This document shows positions 1 to 9,981 of a DNA stretch of 64,000 nucleotides, piece after piece. The stretch's first letter is position 1, and every line of letters begins with the position of its first letter. The position numbers and the translations under genes were made by a program. The notes beneath the pieces were generated by a model. It searched no databases. It was not told where the DNA came from and saw only the letters and a program-made list of their open reading frames with translations. The DNA lies in contig NZ_CP081006.1 of assembly GCF_022317005.1 (NCBI RefSeq), positions 3,596,001 to 3,660,000 of the forward strand. Direction: 5' to 3'. This stretch comes from Mycobacterium sp. IDR2000157661. GTDB lineage: Bacteria; Actinomycetota; Actinomycetes; Mycobacteriales; Mycobacteriaceae.

Positions 1-750
1 GCGGAGCTGGGCATCCGGGTGCTGCGCTACGGAAGCGACCCGAGCCGGCCGCTGCAGGGCACGCTGTTGAGCTGGGAGCAGCACGACACCGGTGCCGTCG
101 CCCACATCCAGCTCGCCGACGAGCCGTACCCGCGGGTGATGCGGCTGTCCGTCCCGGGCAGGCATATGGCGCTCAACGCCCTCGGAGCGGTCCTGGCCGC
201 GGTCGACATCGGTGCACCCGTCGAGGCGGTGCTCGACGGGTTGTCCGGGTTCGAGGGGGTACGTCGGCGGTTCGAGTTGGTGGGCACCGCCAACGGCGTC
301 CGCGTCTTCGACGATTACGCCCACCATCCGACCGAGGTGGGCGCCACCCTCAGCGCGGTGCGGACGGTGACCCAGCAGTCCGGCTGCGGTCGCGCCATCG
401 TGGTGTTCCAGCCGCACTTGTATTCGCGCACAGAGGCTTTCGCCCGAGAATTCGGCCGGGCCCTGGACGGCGCCGACGAGGTGTTCGTGCTCGACGTCTA
501 CGCCGCGCGCGAACAGCCGATCGCGGGGATCAGCGGCGCGAGCGTCGCCGAGCACGTCACCGTCCCGGTCACCTACGTTCCCGACTTCTCGTCGGTCGCC
601 GCACGTGTGGCCGAAGTGGCCGCGCCCAACGACCTCGTGGTCACCATGGGTGCCGGGGACGTCACGATGCTGGGGCCGGAAATCCTTGCCGCGCTGCGGG
701 TCAAGGCCAACCGCAGTGCGCCGGGCCGACCCGGGGCCGGGATGCGATGA
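1..750 (+). CDS. murC: UDP-N-acetylmuramate--L-alanine ligase, C-terminal part
   Basis: This is the 3' portion of MurC, the cytoplasmic ligase that adds L-alanine to UDP-MurNAc in peptidoglycan precursor synthesis. The frame is open from base 1, so the N-terminus and its ATP-binding P-loop lie outside the window. The visible part carries the Mur ligase family signature [11 protein letters not shown], followed by the C-terminal Mur domain ([26 protein letters not shown]). The stop overlaps the ftsQ ATG, which indicates translational coupling. Position before ftsQ and ftsZ matches the mycobacterial dcw cluster. Confidence 0.96.
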   Translation, partial: AELGIRVLRYGSDPSRPLQGTLLSWEQHDTGAVAHIQLADEPYPRVMRLSVPGRHMALNALGAVLAAVDIGAPVEAVLDGLSGFEGVRRRFELVGTANGVRVFDDYAHHPTEVGATLSAVRTVTQQSGCGRAIVVFQPHLYSRTEAFAREFGRALDGADEVFVLDVYAAREQPIAGISGASVAEHVTVPVTYVPDFSSVAARVAEVAAPNDLVVTMGAGDVTMLGPEILAALRVKANRSAPGRPGAGMR

Positions 751-1667
751 CCGAACCGACCGACACCAACACCGGTCCGGCCGACCCGGCGGACCCGGCC
801 GAGGTGAGCGAGGCCAGTGAGGCGGGGCCCGAGGCTGCCGCGGCGGCCGTCGACGTCGAGGGGCCTCGACGGCGGGCGCGCCGGGAGCGCGAGGAGCGCC
901 GCCTCGCACAGGCGCGTGCCACGGCGATCGAGCAGGCCCGCCGGGAAGCCAAGCGGCGCTCGCTGGGCGGGCCTGCCGAGGAGCCCAAGCGGGTCAATGG
1001 TGCGGTCCGCGGGCTGAAGGTGCTGATGTGGTCGGCGCTGGTCAGCGTGATCGTCGTCGGACTCGGCCTGCTGCTGTACTTCACGCCGATCATGTCGGTG
1101 CGCAACACCGTGGTCGCCGGCCTCGGCGTGCTGACACAGGAGGAGGTCGTCACCGTGGCGGCCGTCCCGCCCGGCACACCGTTGTTGCAGGTGGACACCG
1201 ACGCGGTGGCCGAGCGGGTGGCCGGCATCCGCCGGATCGCCAGCGCCCGCGTGCAGCGGCAGTACCCGTCGACGCTGCGGATCACGGTGGTGGAGCGGGT
1301 GCCCGTCGTGGTCAAGGATTTTCCCGACGGACCGCACCTGTTCGACCGCGACGGCGTGGATTTCGCCATCGGCCCGCCGCCGCCGGGCGTGCCCTACCTC
1401 GACGTCGAGAACCCCGGGCCCGACGATCCGCCCACCAGGGCCGCCTTGGAGGTGATGACGTCGTTGCGCCCGGAGGTCGCCACGCAGGTGGCCCGCGTCG
1501 CGGCGCCGTCGGTCGCGGCGATCACCCTGCAACTCGTCGACGGGCGACAGGTGGTGTGGGGGACCACCGACCGCACCGAGGAGAAGTCCGCCAAACTCGG
1601 GGCGCTGCTCACCCAGCCCGGCCGCACGTACGACGTGTCGAGCCCGGACCTGCCAACCGTGAAATAG
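747..1667 (+). CDS. ftsQ: Cell division protein FtsQ
   Basis: FtsQ is a bitopic divisome protein linking early and late division proteins. The 306-residue product has a long charged cytoplasmic N-terminus rich in Ala, Glu and Arg (about residues 1-90). One membrane segment follows (about 92-113, [20 protein letters not shown]), then an extracytoplasmic POTRA domain (SVRNTVVAG...[11 protein letters not shown]) and the FtsQ beta domain with FDRDGVDF. The ATG overlaps the murC stop. The long N-terminus is usual for mycobacterial FtsQ. About 170 bp separate it from ftsZ, so ftsZ probably has its own promoter as well. Confidence 0.95.
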   Translation: MTEPTDTNTGPADPADPAEVSEASEAGPEAAAAAVDVEGPRRRARREREERRLAQARATAIEQARREAKRRSLGGPAEEPKRVNGAVRGLKVLMWSALVSVIVVGLGLLLYFTPIMSVRNTVVAGLGVLTQEEVVTVAAVPPGTPLLQVDTDAVAERVAGIRRIASARVQRQYPSTLRITVVERVPVVVKDFPDGPHLFDRDGVDFAIGPPPPGVPYLDVENPGPDDPPTRAALEVMTSLRPEVATQVARVAAPSVAAITLQLVDGRQVVWGTTDRTEEKSAKLGALLTQPGRTYDVSSPDLPTVK

Positions 1668-1749
1668 CCGAAAATCTCGCGATGCGCGTCGGCGCGCCTG
1701 CGCCGCAACGGCGGGACCTCGCCCTACCGTTCTGGTTGCGCGGAACAAC

Positions 1750-1786
1750 TTGACATAACTATAACCCTCTTGTTGAGGTTTAGGGT
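1750..1786 (+). promoter_or_regulatory. Putative ftsZ promoter region
   Basis: The ftsQ-ftsZ gap is unusually AT-rich for this window and contains a consensus -35 hexamer TTGACA at 1750-1755. The matching -10 is unclear: TTGAGG at 1773 has the right spacing but a poor match, while TAGGGT at 1781 is better but about 25 bases away. A separate ftsZ promoter in this gap is expected in mycobacteria. Assignment here rests on sequence only. Confidence 0.45.
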
Positions 1787-1837
1787 TTGCCAACTGATCG
1801 GCGTGTCGTCAGACAACTGGGAGGAAGGGCGATCGCG

Positions 1838-3004
1838 ATGACCCCGCCACACAACTATCTCGCCGTCATCAAGGTGGTCGGCATCGGCGGCGGCGGCGTC
1901 AACGCCGTCAACCGGATGATCGAGCAGGGTCTCAAGGGCGTCGAGTTCATCGCCATCAACACCGACGCGCAAGCGCTGTTGATGAGCGACGCCGACGTCA
2001 AGCTCGACGTCGGTCGCGACTCGACCCGGGGCCTGGGCGCCGGCGCCGACCCCGAGGTCGGCCGCAAGGCCGCCGAGGACGCCAAGGACGACATCGAGGA
2101 GCTGCTGCGCGGCGCCGACATGGTGTTCGTCACCGCCGGCGAGGGCGGTGGGACCGGCACCGGCGGAGCGCCCGTGGTCGCATCGATCGCACGCAAGCTC
2201 GGCGCGCTGACCGTCGGCGTGGTCACGCGGCCCTTCTCCTTCGAGGGCAAGCGGCGAAGCAACCAGGCCGAGAACGGCATTCAATCGTTGCGGGAAAGCT
2301 GCGACACGCTGATCGTGATCCCCAACGACCGGTTGCTGCAGATGGGCGACGCCGCGGTGTCGCTGATGGACGCGTTCCGAAGCGCCGACGAGGTGCTGCT
2401 GAACGGCGTGCAGGGCATCACCGACCTGATCACCACACCAGGCCTGATCAACGTGGACTTCGCCGACGTCAAAGGCGTGATGAGCGGTGCGGGCACCGCG
2501 CTGATGGGCATCGGGTCTGCCCGCGGGGACGGACGCGCGCTCAAGGCGGCCGAGATAGCGATCAACTCGCCCCTGCTGGAGGCGTCCATGGAGGGCGCCC
2601 AGGGCGTGCTGTTGTCCGTAGCGGGCGGCAGCGACCTCGGGTTGTTCGAGATCAACGAGGCCGCCTCGCTGGTGCAGGACGCCGCCCATCCCGACGCGAA
2701 CATCATCTTCGGCACGGTCATCGACGACTCGCTGGGTGACGAGGTCCGGGTCACGGTGATCGCGGCCGGCTTCGACTCCGCGGGGCCGGGACGCAAGCCG
2801 GTGGTCGGTGCCGGCGAGTCGCAGGGCCAGGGCATCGCCCCGGGCAAGGCGGGCAAGGTGACGTCGTCGCTGTTCGAGCCCACGGATCCGGCCAGCGTGC
2901 CGGTGCACACCAACGGTGCGACGGTCAGCATCGGCGGGGACGGCCGCGATGACGGGGGCATCTCCGATGACGACGTCGACGTGCCGCCGTTCATGCGTCA
3001 CTAG
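1838..3004 (+). CDS. ftsZ: Cell division GTPase FtsZ
   Basis: FtsZ is the tubulin-like GTPase that polymerises into the cytokinetic ring. I chose the ATG at 1838 (388 residues) because GGAGGAAGG at 1820-1828 is a strong ribosome binding site and [20 protein letters not shown] is the typical mycobacterial N-terminus. The tubulin signature GGGTGTG is at residues 103-109. The protein ends in the conserved tail [12 protein letters not shown], which binds partners such as SepF and FtsW in actinobacteria. An in-frame upstream start at 1787 would add 17 unconserved residues. Confidence 0.98.
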   Translation: MTPPHNYLAVIKVVGIGGGGVNAVNRMIEQGLKGVEFIAINTDAQALLMSDADVKLDVGRDSTRGLGAGADPEVGRKAAEDAKDDIEELLRGADMVFVTAGEGGGTGTGGAPVVASIARKLGALTVGVVTRPFSFEGKRRSNQAENGIQSLRESCDTLIVIPNDRLLQMGDAAVSLMDAFRSADEVLLNGVQGITDLITTPGLINVDFADVKGVMSGAGTALMGIGSARGDGRALKAAEIAINSPLLEASMEGAQGVLLSVAGGSDLGLFEINEAASLVQDAAHPDANIIFGTVIDDSLGDEVRVTVIAAGFDSAGPGRKPVVGAGESQGQGIAPGKAGKVTSSLFEPTDPASVPVHTNGATVSIGGDGRDDGGISDDDVDVPPFMRH

Positions 3005-3056
3005 ACGTGCCCCGGCTCTTCGGCCCGGCGGCGCGTCGGCGGCGATACTGGCGACC

Positions 3057-3764
3057 GTGACCCTTCGGATACGTCGAGTGACCACCACCCGCGCCGGAGG
3101 TGTGTCCGCGCCGCCGTTCGACGCGTTCAACCTGGGTGACCATGTCGGCGACGACCCGTCCGCCGTCGGGACGAACCGTAAGAGGCTGAGCACCGCGATC
3201 GGATTGGGTGACGATGAAATCGTCTGGATGAATCAAGTGCACAGCGATCACGTCGTTGTGGTGGACGAACCCCGCGACGCGCCGGTCGACAATACTGACG
3301 CTTTGGTTACTAATCGGCGGCGGTTGGCTCTGGCGGTGGTCACCGCCGATTGCGTGCCGGTATTAATGGGCGACGCCCGCGCCGGTGTGGTGGCCGCCGC
3401 GCACGCCGGTCGGGTCGGCGCGGCCCACGGCATCGTGGTCCGCACGGTGGAGGCGATGCGGGAGCTGGGCGCGCATCCCGAAGACATCTCGGCGCTGCTG
3501 GGGCCCGCCGTCAGCGGACACAACTACGAGGTTCCCGAAGCGATGGCCGCCGAGGTTGAGGCCGCGCTGCCGGGCAGTCGAACCACGACAGGGAAGGGCA
3601 CACCCGGACTCGACCTGCGGGCCGGAATCGTAAGGCAGCTCGCAAGTTTGGGCATCAAAGCCGTCGACGTGGATCCGCGTTGCACCGTGGCGGACCGCTC
3701 GCTGTTCAGTCACCGCCGCGACGCGCCGACGGGTCGTCTGGCCTCGCTGGTGTGGATGGAGTGA
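3057..3764 (+). CDS. pgeF: Peptidoglycan editing factor / YfiH-family multicopper oxidase-like protein
   Basis: This 235-residue protein belongs to the YfiH/PgeF (laccase domain, DUF152) family, which in other bacteria removes wrongly incorporated serine from muropeptide precursors. Zinc-site residues of the family are visible: His in NQVHSDH, Cys in VTADCVPV and His in AAHAGRVGAAHG. The GTG at 3057 is preferred because homology begins at about RIRRVTTTRAGGVS. Upstream in-frame codons overlap the end of ftsZ and look unconserved. The stop overlaps the GTG of yggS, fitting an operon with ftsZ and sepF. Confidence 0.88.
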   Translation: MTLRIRRVTTTRAGGVSAPPFDAFNLGDHVGDDPSAVGTNRKRLSTAIGLGDDEIVWMNQVHSDHVVVVDEPRDAPVDNTDALVTNRRRLALAVVTADCVPVLMGDARAGVVAAAHAGRVGAAHGIVVRTVEAMRELGAHPEDISALLGPAVSGHNYEVPEAMAAEVEAALPGSRTTTGKGTPGLDLRAGIVRQLASLGIKAVDVDPRCTVADRSLFSHRRDAPTGRLASLVWME

Positions 3765-4582
3765 CGACCGCCGTGGTGACGACTCGCGAGCAGGAACTGG
3801 CCGAGGCGCTGGCGGCCGTGCGTTCGCGGTTGACCGCGGCCGCCGACGCCGCCGGGCGCGATGCCGGAGAAATCGAATTACTCCCGGTCACGAAATTCTT
3901 TCCGGCCGAAGACATTGTTATTCTGCGCCGATTGGGATGCGCGTCATTCGGCGAATCACGCGAACAGGAGGCGTCCAATAAAGTCGCCCGAATCGGCGAA
4001 TTGCGCGACGTGCAACCGATTCGCTGGCACATGGTAGGGCGAATTCAGCGCAATAAGGCACGCGCGGTCGCGGGCTGGGCGTATGCCGCGCATTCGGTGG
4101 ACAACCGCAAGCTGATCGATGCGCTGGACCGGGCGTCGGGCGAGGCGCTGGGCGACGGGCGACGGACCGACCCACTGCGGGTCTTCATCCAGGTGAGCCT
4201 CGACGGCGACGACAAGCGCGGAGGTGTGGACGTCGGCAACCCGGAGGCGATCGACGAGATGTGTGCCGCCGCGCACGCCGCCGCCGGTCTCGAGTTCGTC
4301 GGTTTGATGGCCATTCCGCCGCTCGGTGCCGACGCCGACGAAGCGTTCGCGCGCCTGAAGGCCGAGCACCAACGCGTCCAGACGTCCTACCCTCAGCGCC
4401 TCGGCCTCTCGGCGGGCATGTCGAGCGACCTCGAGTCGGCGGTCGAACACGGCTCGACGTGTGTGCGTGTCGGTACCGCGTTATTGGGTGAACGTCCCTT
4501 ACCGTCACCAGGAGTAGTCACTCCAGTCACATCTTCATCACAGGCACCAGAGTCCAAGGTCATCAGAAGGGTCGAGCGATGA
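3761..4582 (+). CDS. yggS: YggS-family pyridoxal phosphate homeostasis protein
   Basis: This PLP-binding TIM-barrel protein (PLPBP/YggS family) controls free pyridoxal phosphate and amino-acid balance. It has no known enzymatic turnover. The likely Schiff-base lysine is in [12 protein letters not shown]. The phosphate-binding end of the barrel is [15 protein letters not shown]...[10 protein letters not shown] take the GTG at 3761, overlapping the pgeF stop, giving 273 residues. About 30 extra C-terminal residues follow the family core. The stop overlaps the sepF ATG. Location between pgeF and sepF is conserved in actinobacteria. Confidence 0.92.
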   Translation: MTTAVVTTREQELAEALAAVRSRLTAAADAAGRDAGEIELLPVTKFFPAEDIVILRRLGCASFGESREQEASNKVARIGELRDVQPIRWHMVGRIQRNKARAVAGWAYAAHSVDNRKLIDALDRASGEALGDGRRTDPLRVFIQVSLDGDDKRGGVDVGNPEAIDEMCAAAHAAAGLEFVGLMAIPPLGADADEAFARLKAEHQRVQTSYPQRLGLSAGMSSDLESAVEHGSTCVRVGTALLGERPLPSPGVVTPVTSSSQAPESKVIRRVER

Positions 4583-5232
4583 GCACACTTCATAAGGTCA
4601 AGGCCTACTTCGGTATGGCTCCGATGGACGACTACGACGACGAGTACTACGAGGACGACGAGCGCGGTCCCGTCCGCGGCTACGCTCGCCGCAGCCGAGA
4701 GGATCGCTTCGAGGAGGACGGCTACCTCGACCGCGCCGGTCCGGGTCTGCGGGGCTACGACGACCGCGACTACGACGACGCCCCGACGGGGTACCGCGGC
4801 GGCTACCACGACGAGCGCTTCGAGCCCCGGCCGCGGTTGCCGCGTGAGTTCGACCGGCCCGCACCCCGGCTCGGCGGGATGCGTGGCGCCACCCGCGGTG
4901 CGCTGGCCATGGACCCGCGCCGGATGGCCGAGTTGTTCGAAGCGGGCAGTCCGCTGTCGAAGATCACCACGCTGCGGCCCAAGGACTACAGCGAAGCCCG
5001 CACCATCGGTGAGCGCTTCCGCGACGGCACCCCGGTGATCATGGACCTGGTCTCCATGGACAACGCCGATGCCAAGCGACTGGTCGACTTCGCCGCCGGT
5101 CTGGCGTTCGCATTGCGGGGCTCGTTCGACAAGGTCGCCACCAAGGTGTTCCTGTTGTCGCCCGCCGATGTGGACGTGACGGCCGAGCAGCGCCGCCGCA
5201 TCGCCGAGGCCGGCTTCTACGCCTATCAGTAG
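4579..5232 (+). CDS. sepF: Cell division protein SepF
   Basis: SepF anchors FtsZ filaments to the membrane in Gram-positives and is the main FtsZ membrane tether in mycobacteria. The 217-residue product has an amphipathic N-terminus ([13 protein letters not shown]). An acidic, tyrosine-rich low-complexity linker follows (about residues 12-90), then the globular SepF/DUF552 domain from about residue 120 ([47 protein letters not shown]). Start and stop are unambiguous, and the ATG overlaps yggS. Confidence 0.95.
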   Translation: MSTLHKVKAYFGMAPMDDYDDEYYEDDERGPVRGYARRSREDRFEEDGYLDRAGPGLRGYDDRDYDDAPTGYRGGYHDERFEPRPRLPREFDRPAPRLGGMRGATRGALAMDPRRMAELFEAGSPLSKITTLRPKDYSEARTIGERFRDGTPVIMDLVSMDNADAKRLVDFAAGLAFALRGSFDKVATKVFLLSPADVDVTAEQRRRIAEAGFYAYQ

Positions 5233-5333
5233 GTCGGCGGCACGGACGGGTAGGCTGGCGTGGCCCCTCGGCGCCGCGGCTGTGAGGGGCTGTATCTAAT
5301 GTCACACCCCTGCCCGTAGTGAGGTCGGCTTAG

Positions 5334-5624
5334 TTGTCGCTCTTCTTCGAAATCCTGGGTTTCGCGCTGTTCGTGTTCTGGCTGCTGCTTATCGCCCGGG
5401 TCGTCGTCGAGTTCATCCGGTCCTTCTCCCGGGACTGGCATCCGAAGGGCGCCACGGTGGTGATCCTGGAGGTCATCATGACGCTCACCGACCCGCCCGT
5501 GAAGCTGCTGCGCCGGATCATTCCGCAGCTCACGATAGGTGCGGTCCGGTTCGACCTGTCGATCATGGTGCTGTTGCTCGTCGCATTCATCGGCATGCAA
5601 CTGGCGTTCGGCGCCGCGGCCTAG
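5334..5624 (+). CDS. YggT family membrane protein
   Basis: This 96-residue hydrophobic protein matches the YggT family, which sits between sepF and divIVA in many Gram-positives. Its function is not firmly known, though it is linked to division and membrane homeostasis. Two membrane segments are visible (residues 3-25 FFEILGFALFVFWLLLIARV and 70-92 FDLSIMVLLLVAFIGMQLAFG) around a cytoplasmic loop with TDPPVKLLRRIIP, typical of the family. Translation appears to start at TTG 5334, since no ATG or GTG fits better. Confidence 0.88.
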   Translation: MSLFFEILGFALFVFWLLLIARVVVEFIRSFSRDWHPKGATVVILEVIMTLTDPPVKLLRRIIPQLTIGAVRFDLSIMVLLLVAFIGMQLAFGAAA

Positions 5625-5817
5625 CCGGCTGCGGCGCGCACCCGTTCGTCGTTTCCGGCGACCGTTTGCCGGTGTCGTTTACTGGCCACCGAATCGTGTC
5701 AGCGACCGCGGCAATGGCACGGGAATGGCCCGGCAATCTTGAAATTCGATCTTATTTCTCCGCCTCTCCTGCAACGGCCGCGTCTGGTGTGACAGGATGG
5801 ACGCCAGTTACGTTCCA

Positions 5818-5829
5818 GTAAGGCCTTAC
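5818..5829. promoter_or_regulatory. Perfect 12-bp palindrome upstream of wag31
   Basis: GTAAGGCCTTAC is a perfect inverted repeat in the yggT-wag31 gap, 45 bp before the wag31 start. The rest of the 249-bp gap is not coding. It could be a repressor or activator half-site pair in the wag31 promoter region. No regulator is suggested by the context. Confidence 0.35.
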
Positions 5830-5873
5830 ACTTTGCAGATCGGTTGACGGTCCAGACTCCAAGGGGGCAGACA

Positions 5874-6683
5874 ATGCCGCTCACACCAGCTGACGTCCAT
5901 AATGTCGCGTTCAGCAAGCCGCCCATCGGCAAGCGTGGCTACAACGAGGACGAGGTCGACGCCTTCCTCGATCTGGTGGAGAACGAGCTGACTCGTCTCA
6001 TCGAGGAGAACACCGACCTGCGTCAGCGCGTTGCCGAACTGGACCAGGAACTGTCCAGCGCCGGCTCCGGCGGCGGGGGACAGTCGACTCAGTCCATCCC
6101 CGTTTACGAACCGGCCCCGGAGCCGACGCCGCAGCCCGCTGCGCCACAGCCCACATACGAGGCGCCGTCCCCGCAGCAGAGCGAGGAGCAGGCGCTCAAG
6201 GCCGCCAAGGTGCTCAGCCTGGCTCAGGACACGGCCGACCGGTTGACCAGCACCGCCAAGGCCGAGTCGGACAAGCTGCTCGCCGATGCGCGCGCACAGG
6301 CCGACGCGATGGTCAGCGAGGCCCGACAGACCGCCGAAACCACCGTCGCCGAGGCGCGTCAGCGCGCCGACGCCATGCTGGCCGACGCCCAGTCCCGGTC
6401 CGAGGCGCAGTTGCGTCAGGCCCAGGAGAAGGCCGACGCACTGCAGGCCGACGCCGAGCGTAAGCACTCCGAGATCATGGGCACCATCAACCAGCAGCGC
6501 ACCGTGCTGGAGGGCCGCCTCGAGCAGCTGCGCACCTTCGAGCGCGAATACCGCACCCGGCTCAAGACATACCTGGAATCGCAGCTCGAGGAACTCGGCC
6601 AGCGCGGTTCGGCCGCGCCCGTCGACTCAAGCGCAGGCAATGACGGTGGCGGCTTCAACCAGTTCAACCGGGGAAACAACTAG
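5874..6683 (+). CDS. wag31: DivIVA-family polar growth protein Wag31
   Basis: Wag31 is the essential coiled-coil protein that recruits the elongasome to the poles in mycobacteria. The ATG at 5874 has GGGGGCAG just upstream and gives the canonical [20 protein letters not shown]. The 269-residue product has the DivIVA lipid-binding N-terminus (residues 1-60, [20 protein letters not shown]). A low-complexity Pro/Gln linker follows (about 65-105), where the PknA/B phosphothreonine of M. tuberculosis Wag31 lies. A long Ala/Glu/Gln-rich coiled coil runs from about 110 to 240, and the tail is Gly/Asn-rich. Confidence 0.97.
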   Translation: MPLTPADVHNVAFSKPPIGKRGYNEDEVDAFLDLVENELTRLIEENTDLRQRVAELDQELSSAGSGGGGQSTQSIPVYEPAPEPTPQPAAPQPTYEAPSPQQSEEQALKAAKVLSLAQDTADRLTSTAKAESDKLLADARAQADAMVSEARQTAETTVAEARQRADAMLADAQSRSEAQLRQAQEKADALQADAERKHSEIMGTINQQRTVLEGRLEQLRTFEREYRTRLKTYLESQLEELGQRGSAAPVDSSAGNDGGGFNQFNRGNN

Positions 6684-6720
6684 GCCGCCGCGCTCGCGCC
6701 CGGCGACCTAAGGTTGATCA

Positions 6721-7092
6721 ATGCTGATTGTTGCGCTCGTCCTCGCCGTCATCGGCCTAGCCGCGCTGGTAACTGCGGTCGTGACCAGCAATGAACTGAT
6801 CGCCTGGGTATGCATCGGCGCCAGCGTGATCGGTGTGCTGCTGCTCATCGTCGACGCGGTGCGGGAGCGCTCGGCCGGGCGCCGCGGCGGAGACACCGCG
6901 GCCGAGGCCGATGTCCAGGCCGATGCCGAACCGCAGTACTACGAGGACTATCCCGAGGACGACGCCACCGTCGCAGCCGAATCGAACGACGAAGCGGAGA
7001 CCTCGGTCGTCGAGCAGGCCCGCGAAGATTCTCCCGACCCGGCCCCGGAGGATTCTCGCGACGATGTCTCCGGCGAGGAGCGCTCCCGCTAA
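6721..7092 (+). CDS. Small mycobacterial membrane protein next to wag31
   Basis: The 123-residue product has two adjacent membrane segments (about residues 2-22 and 27-47) and then a strongly acidic, disordered C-terminal tail rich in Asp, Glu and Ala. In mycobacteria a protein of this size and shape regularly follows wag31 (position of Rv2144c). Its function is not known to me. The gene ends tail-to-tail with the phosphoribosyltransferase, the two stop regions overlapping by four bases. Confidence 0.8.
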   Translation: MLIVALVLAVIGLAALVTAVVTSNELIAWVCIGASVIGVLLLIVDAVRERSAGRRGGDTAAEADVQADAEPQYYEDYPEDDATVAAESNDEAETSVVEQAREDSPDPAPEDSRDDVSGEERSR

Positions 7093-7763
7093 ACCGTTGG
7101 CGTGGACAGCAATTCGCGTACCTCGTCGTCGGTGACCTGGTGGAAGTCCTCGAAGACCTGCCCGACGGCCTCGAAGCCCGGCGGCATGGTGGCGCACACC
7201 ACCTCGTCGGCCTCGCGCGCCAGCTCCCGACACGCTGACGCCGGTCCCACCGGCACCGCCACGACCACTTGCGACGGTCCGTAGGCGCGCACCGCCCGCA
7301 CCGCGGCGAGCATGCTCGCGCCGGTGGCGATCCCGTCATCGACGAGGATCGTCACCCGCCCGGCGACGTCGGCGGGGGGCCGGTCGCCGCGATAGGCCCG
7401 CTCACGGCGGTGCAATTCCTCGGTTTCGCGAGCGATCGCGGATTGCAGCGCTTCGTCGGTGATGCCGAGGCTGCGCACCAGGCTGTCGTTGACCACCACG
7501 CCACCGCCGCTGGCCAGGGCGCCCATCGCCAGCTCCTCCCACTGCGGCACCCCCAGCTTGCGGACCAGGAAGACATCCATCTGGGCGCGCAACGCCCGGG
7601 CGACCTGCCAGGCCACCGGCACGCCACCGCGCGCCAAGCCCAATACCACGGCGTCTTGGTCGCGGTAGGCCGTCAACTCCTCGGCCAGGACCTCACCGGC
7701 CTCGCGGCGGTCCCGAAACACGCGTCTGGCTTCTCGGCGGGCCAGTCCACTCCATCCGCTCAT
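7089..7763 (-). CDS. Phosphoribosyltransferase-domain protein
   Basis: This type I PRTase fold protein of about 224 residues has a clear PRPP-binding loop, [14 protein letters not shown]. The flexible region [15 protein letters not shown] and the segment [15 protein letters not shown] are typical of the ComF-like/'predicted phosphoribosyltransferase' family in actinobacteria. The M. tuberculosis relative beside wag31 (Rv2143) is longer. The substrate is not predictable. Start taken at ATG 7763; a GTG lies one codon upstream. It is divergent from the epimerase gene with about 125 bp between them. Confidence 0.85.
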   Translation of the reverse strand: MSGWSGLARREARRVFRDRREAGEVLAEELTAYRDQDAVVLGLARGGVPVAWQVARALRAQMDVFLVRKLGVPQWEELAMGALASGGGVVVNDSLVRSLGITDEALQSAIARETEELHRRERAYRGDRPPADVAGRVTILVDDGIATGASMLAAVRAVRAYGPSQVVVAVPVGPASACRELAREADEVVCATMPPGFEAVGQVFEDFHQVTDDEVRELLSTPTV

Positions 7764-7887
7764 CACTCAAAATCCCCGGTGTGTGCGACTTCCTCGAGCC
7801 TACGACCGCGAGTACCCGAACCGGACGCAATCCATCAGCGTGACGACTACGAATATCGGTAACGAGGGCGGCGGAAACGGAGGAACC

Positions 7888-9237
7888 ATGGGCATCGAAT
7901 ACGAGAGCACCATCGGACACCCGGTGGGCGAGGTGTTCGCCTGGCACACCCGGCCCGGCGCGATGCGGCGACTGGTCCCGCCGTGGCAGCCGATGACCGT
8001 GGTGTCAGAGACCGAATCACTGGCCGACGGCCAGGCGGTGCTCGGGCTCCCCGGCGGCCTGCGCTGGGTGGCCCAGCATGATCCGGCCGGTTTCGACCCG
8101 CCCCACCGCTTCGTCGACGTGCTTTCGTCGGACGGCCCCACGTCATGGCCGCCGCGACTCGTCAGCCGGTGGACCCACACCCACACCTTCGACGAGGTGC
8201 CCGGCGGCACGCGGGTCCGCGACCGCGTCGAGACCCCGGTGCCGGGCGCGGCGCTGCGGCCGACGTTCGTATACCGGCACCGCCAGCTCGCCGACGACCT
8301 GGCCGCGCACCGCAACGCCGCCCAGGCCGGGCTGAGCTCGCTCGTCATCGCGGTCACCGGCGCGTCGGGCCTCGTCGGCTCGGCGTTGACGGCGTTCCTG
8401 ACCACCGGTGGGCACCGGGTGATCTCGCTGGTGCGGGGTCCGGCGCAGGACAAGGACGAGCGCCAGTGGAACCCCGACCGGCCCGCGGCCGACCTGCTGA
8501 CCGGGGTGGACGCAGTGGTGCACCTGGCCGGGGCCTCGATCGCGGGCCGCTTCACCCAGCGCCACAAGGAGGCGATCCGCGCCAGCCGTATCGAGCCGAC
8601 CCGCCGGCTGGCCGAAGCCGCGGCAACGGCGACGGACGGTCCACGCGTGTTCGTCAGCGCCTCGGCGGTCGGCATCTACGGCTACGACCGAGGCGATGCG
8701 GTGCTCTGCGAGGACAGCGTCCGCGGCGACGGGTTCCTCGCCGAAGTGGTGTCGGACTGGGAGGCCGCGACCGAACCCGCAAGCGCCGCGGGCCTGCGGG
8801 TGGTCAACGTCCGCACCGGCATCGTGCAGTCCTCACGCGGCGGCACCCTGCGGTTGATGCGACCGCTGTTCGCGGCCGGACTCGGTGGCCGTTTGGGCAG
8901 CGGCCGCCAGTGGCTTGCCTGGATCGGGCACGACGACCTGCTCGACGTGTACCACCGGGCGCTCTACGACGACAGGCTCAGCGGCCCGGTCAACGCCGTC
9001 GCGCCCGAGCCGGTGCGCAACGCCGACTACACGAAGGCATTGGCTGGCGTGCTGCACCGCCCCGCGATCGTGCCGGTGCCTTCGTTCGGGCCGCGGCTAC
9101 TGCTCGGCTCGCAGGGAGCCCGTGAGCTCGCCGAAGCCAACCAGCGCGTCGTGCCGACGAAGCTGCAGGCGCTGGGGCACCGGTTCCGCCGCCCGGCCAT
9201 CGAGGACGCCCTGGCTCACGAACTCGGGCACGGCTGA
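7888..9237 (+). CDS. SRPBCC domain-epimerase fusion (TIGR01777 family)
   Basis: This 449-residue two-domain protein starts at ATG 7888 behind GGAGGAA. The first ~150 residues resemble a SRPBCC/START-type ligand-binding fold (YESTIGHPVGEVFAWHTRPGAMRRL, DRVETPVPGAAL). The rest is an NAD(P)-dependent extended SDR of the YfcH/SDR39U1 family: nucleotide-binding ITGASGLVG-like motif (VTGASGLVGSALTAFL), VVHLAGASIAGR, RTGIVQSSRGG and the family C-terminus. The physiological substrate is unknown. The fused form is common in actinobacteria, whereas Rv2216-type proteins have only the epimerase part. Confidence 0.87.
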   Translation: MGIEYESTIGHPVGEVFAWHTRPGAMRRLVPPWQPMTVVSETESLADGQAVLGLPGGLRWVAQHDPAGFDPPHRFVDVLSSDGPTSWPPRLVSRWTHTHTFDEVPGGTRVRDRVETPVPGAALRPTFVYRHRQLADDLAAHRNAAQAGLSSLVIAVTGASGLVGSALTAFLTTGGHRVISLVRGPAQDKDERQWNPDRPAADLLTGVDAVVHLAGASIAGRFTQRHKEAIRASRIEPTRRLAEAAATATDGPRVFVSASAVGIYGYDRGDAVLCEDSVRGDGFLAEVVSDWEAATEPASAAGLRVVNVRTGIVQSSRGGTLRLMRPLFAAGLGGRLGSGRQWLAWIGHDDLLDVYHRALYDDRLSGPVNAVAPEPVRNADYTKALAGVLHRPAIVPVPSFGPRLLLGSQGARELAEANQRVVPTKLQALGHRFRRPAIEDALAHELGHG

Positions 9238-9941
9238 CGCACGACCCGGGTCACGAACCCGTGCACCAGCCGCCGTACCCGCTGTGCCGCATCGGCGCCG
9301 AGTTGGAAAGTGCGCGAACGGAGTTCGTCGTGCGTGGCACCGAATCCGACGACCTCTCCGTCGCGGTCGTCGGCCAGCCACAGCTCCAGCAGCCGATGGT
9401 CGACCTCCGGGTGGAACTGCAGCGCGAGGCTGCGTCCGAGCAGGAACGCCTGGGAGGCGTCGGCGGTTCGGGCCAGTTCCACCGCGCCGGGCGGCAACGT
9501 CCAGCGGTCGAAGTGCCACTGGAACCACGGCCCGCCGGGTACCACGTCGGGCCGGTCGCTTGTGACGTCGTACCAGCCGATCTCGGGGGCCGTCGATCGG
9601 GTGACGGTGCCGCCGAACGCCTGCGCGAGGAGTTGGCCGCCGAAGCACACTCCGAGGACCGCGACGCCGGCCGCGGCGGCGTCGCGCACCATCGCCATCT
9701 CGGCGTCGACCCAGGTGCGGCGTAGCGCCTCGTCATAGACGGGCCATCGCGCGCCGAGCGGCACGATCACGTCGTAGCGAGCCGGGTCGGGGAAGGTGAC
9801 TTCACCCGCGGGGGAGTCGATTCGCTCGGCGGGCACCACTTCGAATGTGTCGACGTCGAAACCGTGTTCGGCGAAGGCCTCACCGAGCAGACCCTCGGTC
9901 GCCAGGTGCTCGTTGTAGAGGAACAGAACCGTCGACGTCAT
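9216..9941 (-). CDS. Class I glutamine amidotransferase-like protein
   Basis: This 241-residue protein of the GATase1 family has the nucleophile elbow LGVCFGGQLLAQAFGG with the catalytic Cys. The His-Glu pair is in LALQFHPEVDH. No synthetase domain is fused, and none is encoded next to it. It may therefore act like the stand-alone GMP synthase-like or gamma-glutamyl hydrolase-type members. ATG 9941 is chosen because MTSTVLFLYNEHLATEG begins the conserved core; upstream codons are junk-like. Its 3' end overlaps the end of the convergent epimerase gene by 22 bases. Confidence 0.86.
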   Translation of the reverse strand: MTSTVLFLYNEHLATEGLLGEAFAEHGFDVDTFEVVPAERIDSPAGEVTFPDPARYDVIVPLGARWPVYDEALRRTWVDAEMAMVRDAAAAGVAVLGVCFGGQLLAQAFGGTVTRSTAPEIGWYDVTSDRPDVVPGGPWFQWHFDRWTLPPGAVELARTADASQAFLLGRSLALQFHPEVDHRLLELWLADDRDGEVVGFGATHDELRSRTFQLGADAAQRVRRLVHGFVTRVVRQPCPSS

Positions 9942-9981
9942 CTGCACATTATTTCGGCGGGGCGAACCGAGGGCGCTGCCG

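Noticed and set aside
573..1793. 406-residue minus-strand ORF across murC-ftsQ
   Set aside because: Antisense shadow of well-supported genes; Arg/Gly-rich composition with no domain, a usual effect of high GC.
1724..3193. 489-residue minus-strand ORF across ftsZ
   Set aside because: Fully antisense to ftsZ, with no recognisable motif.
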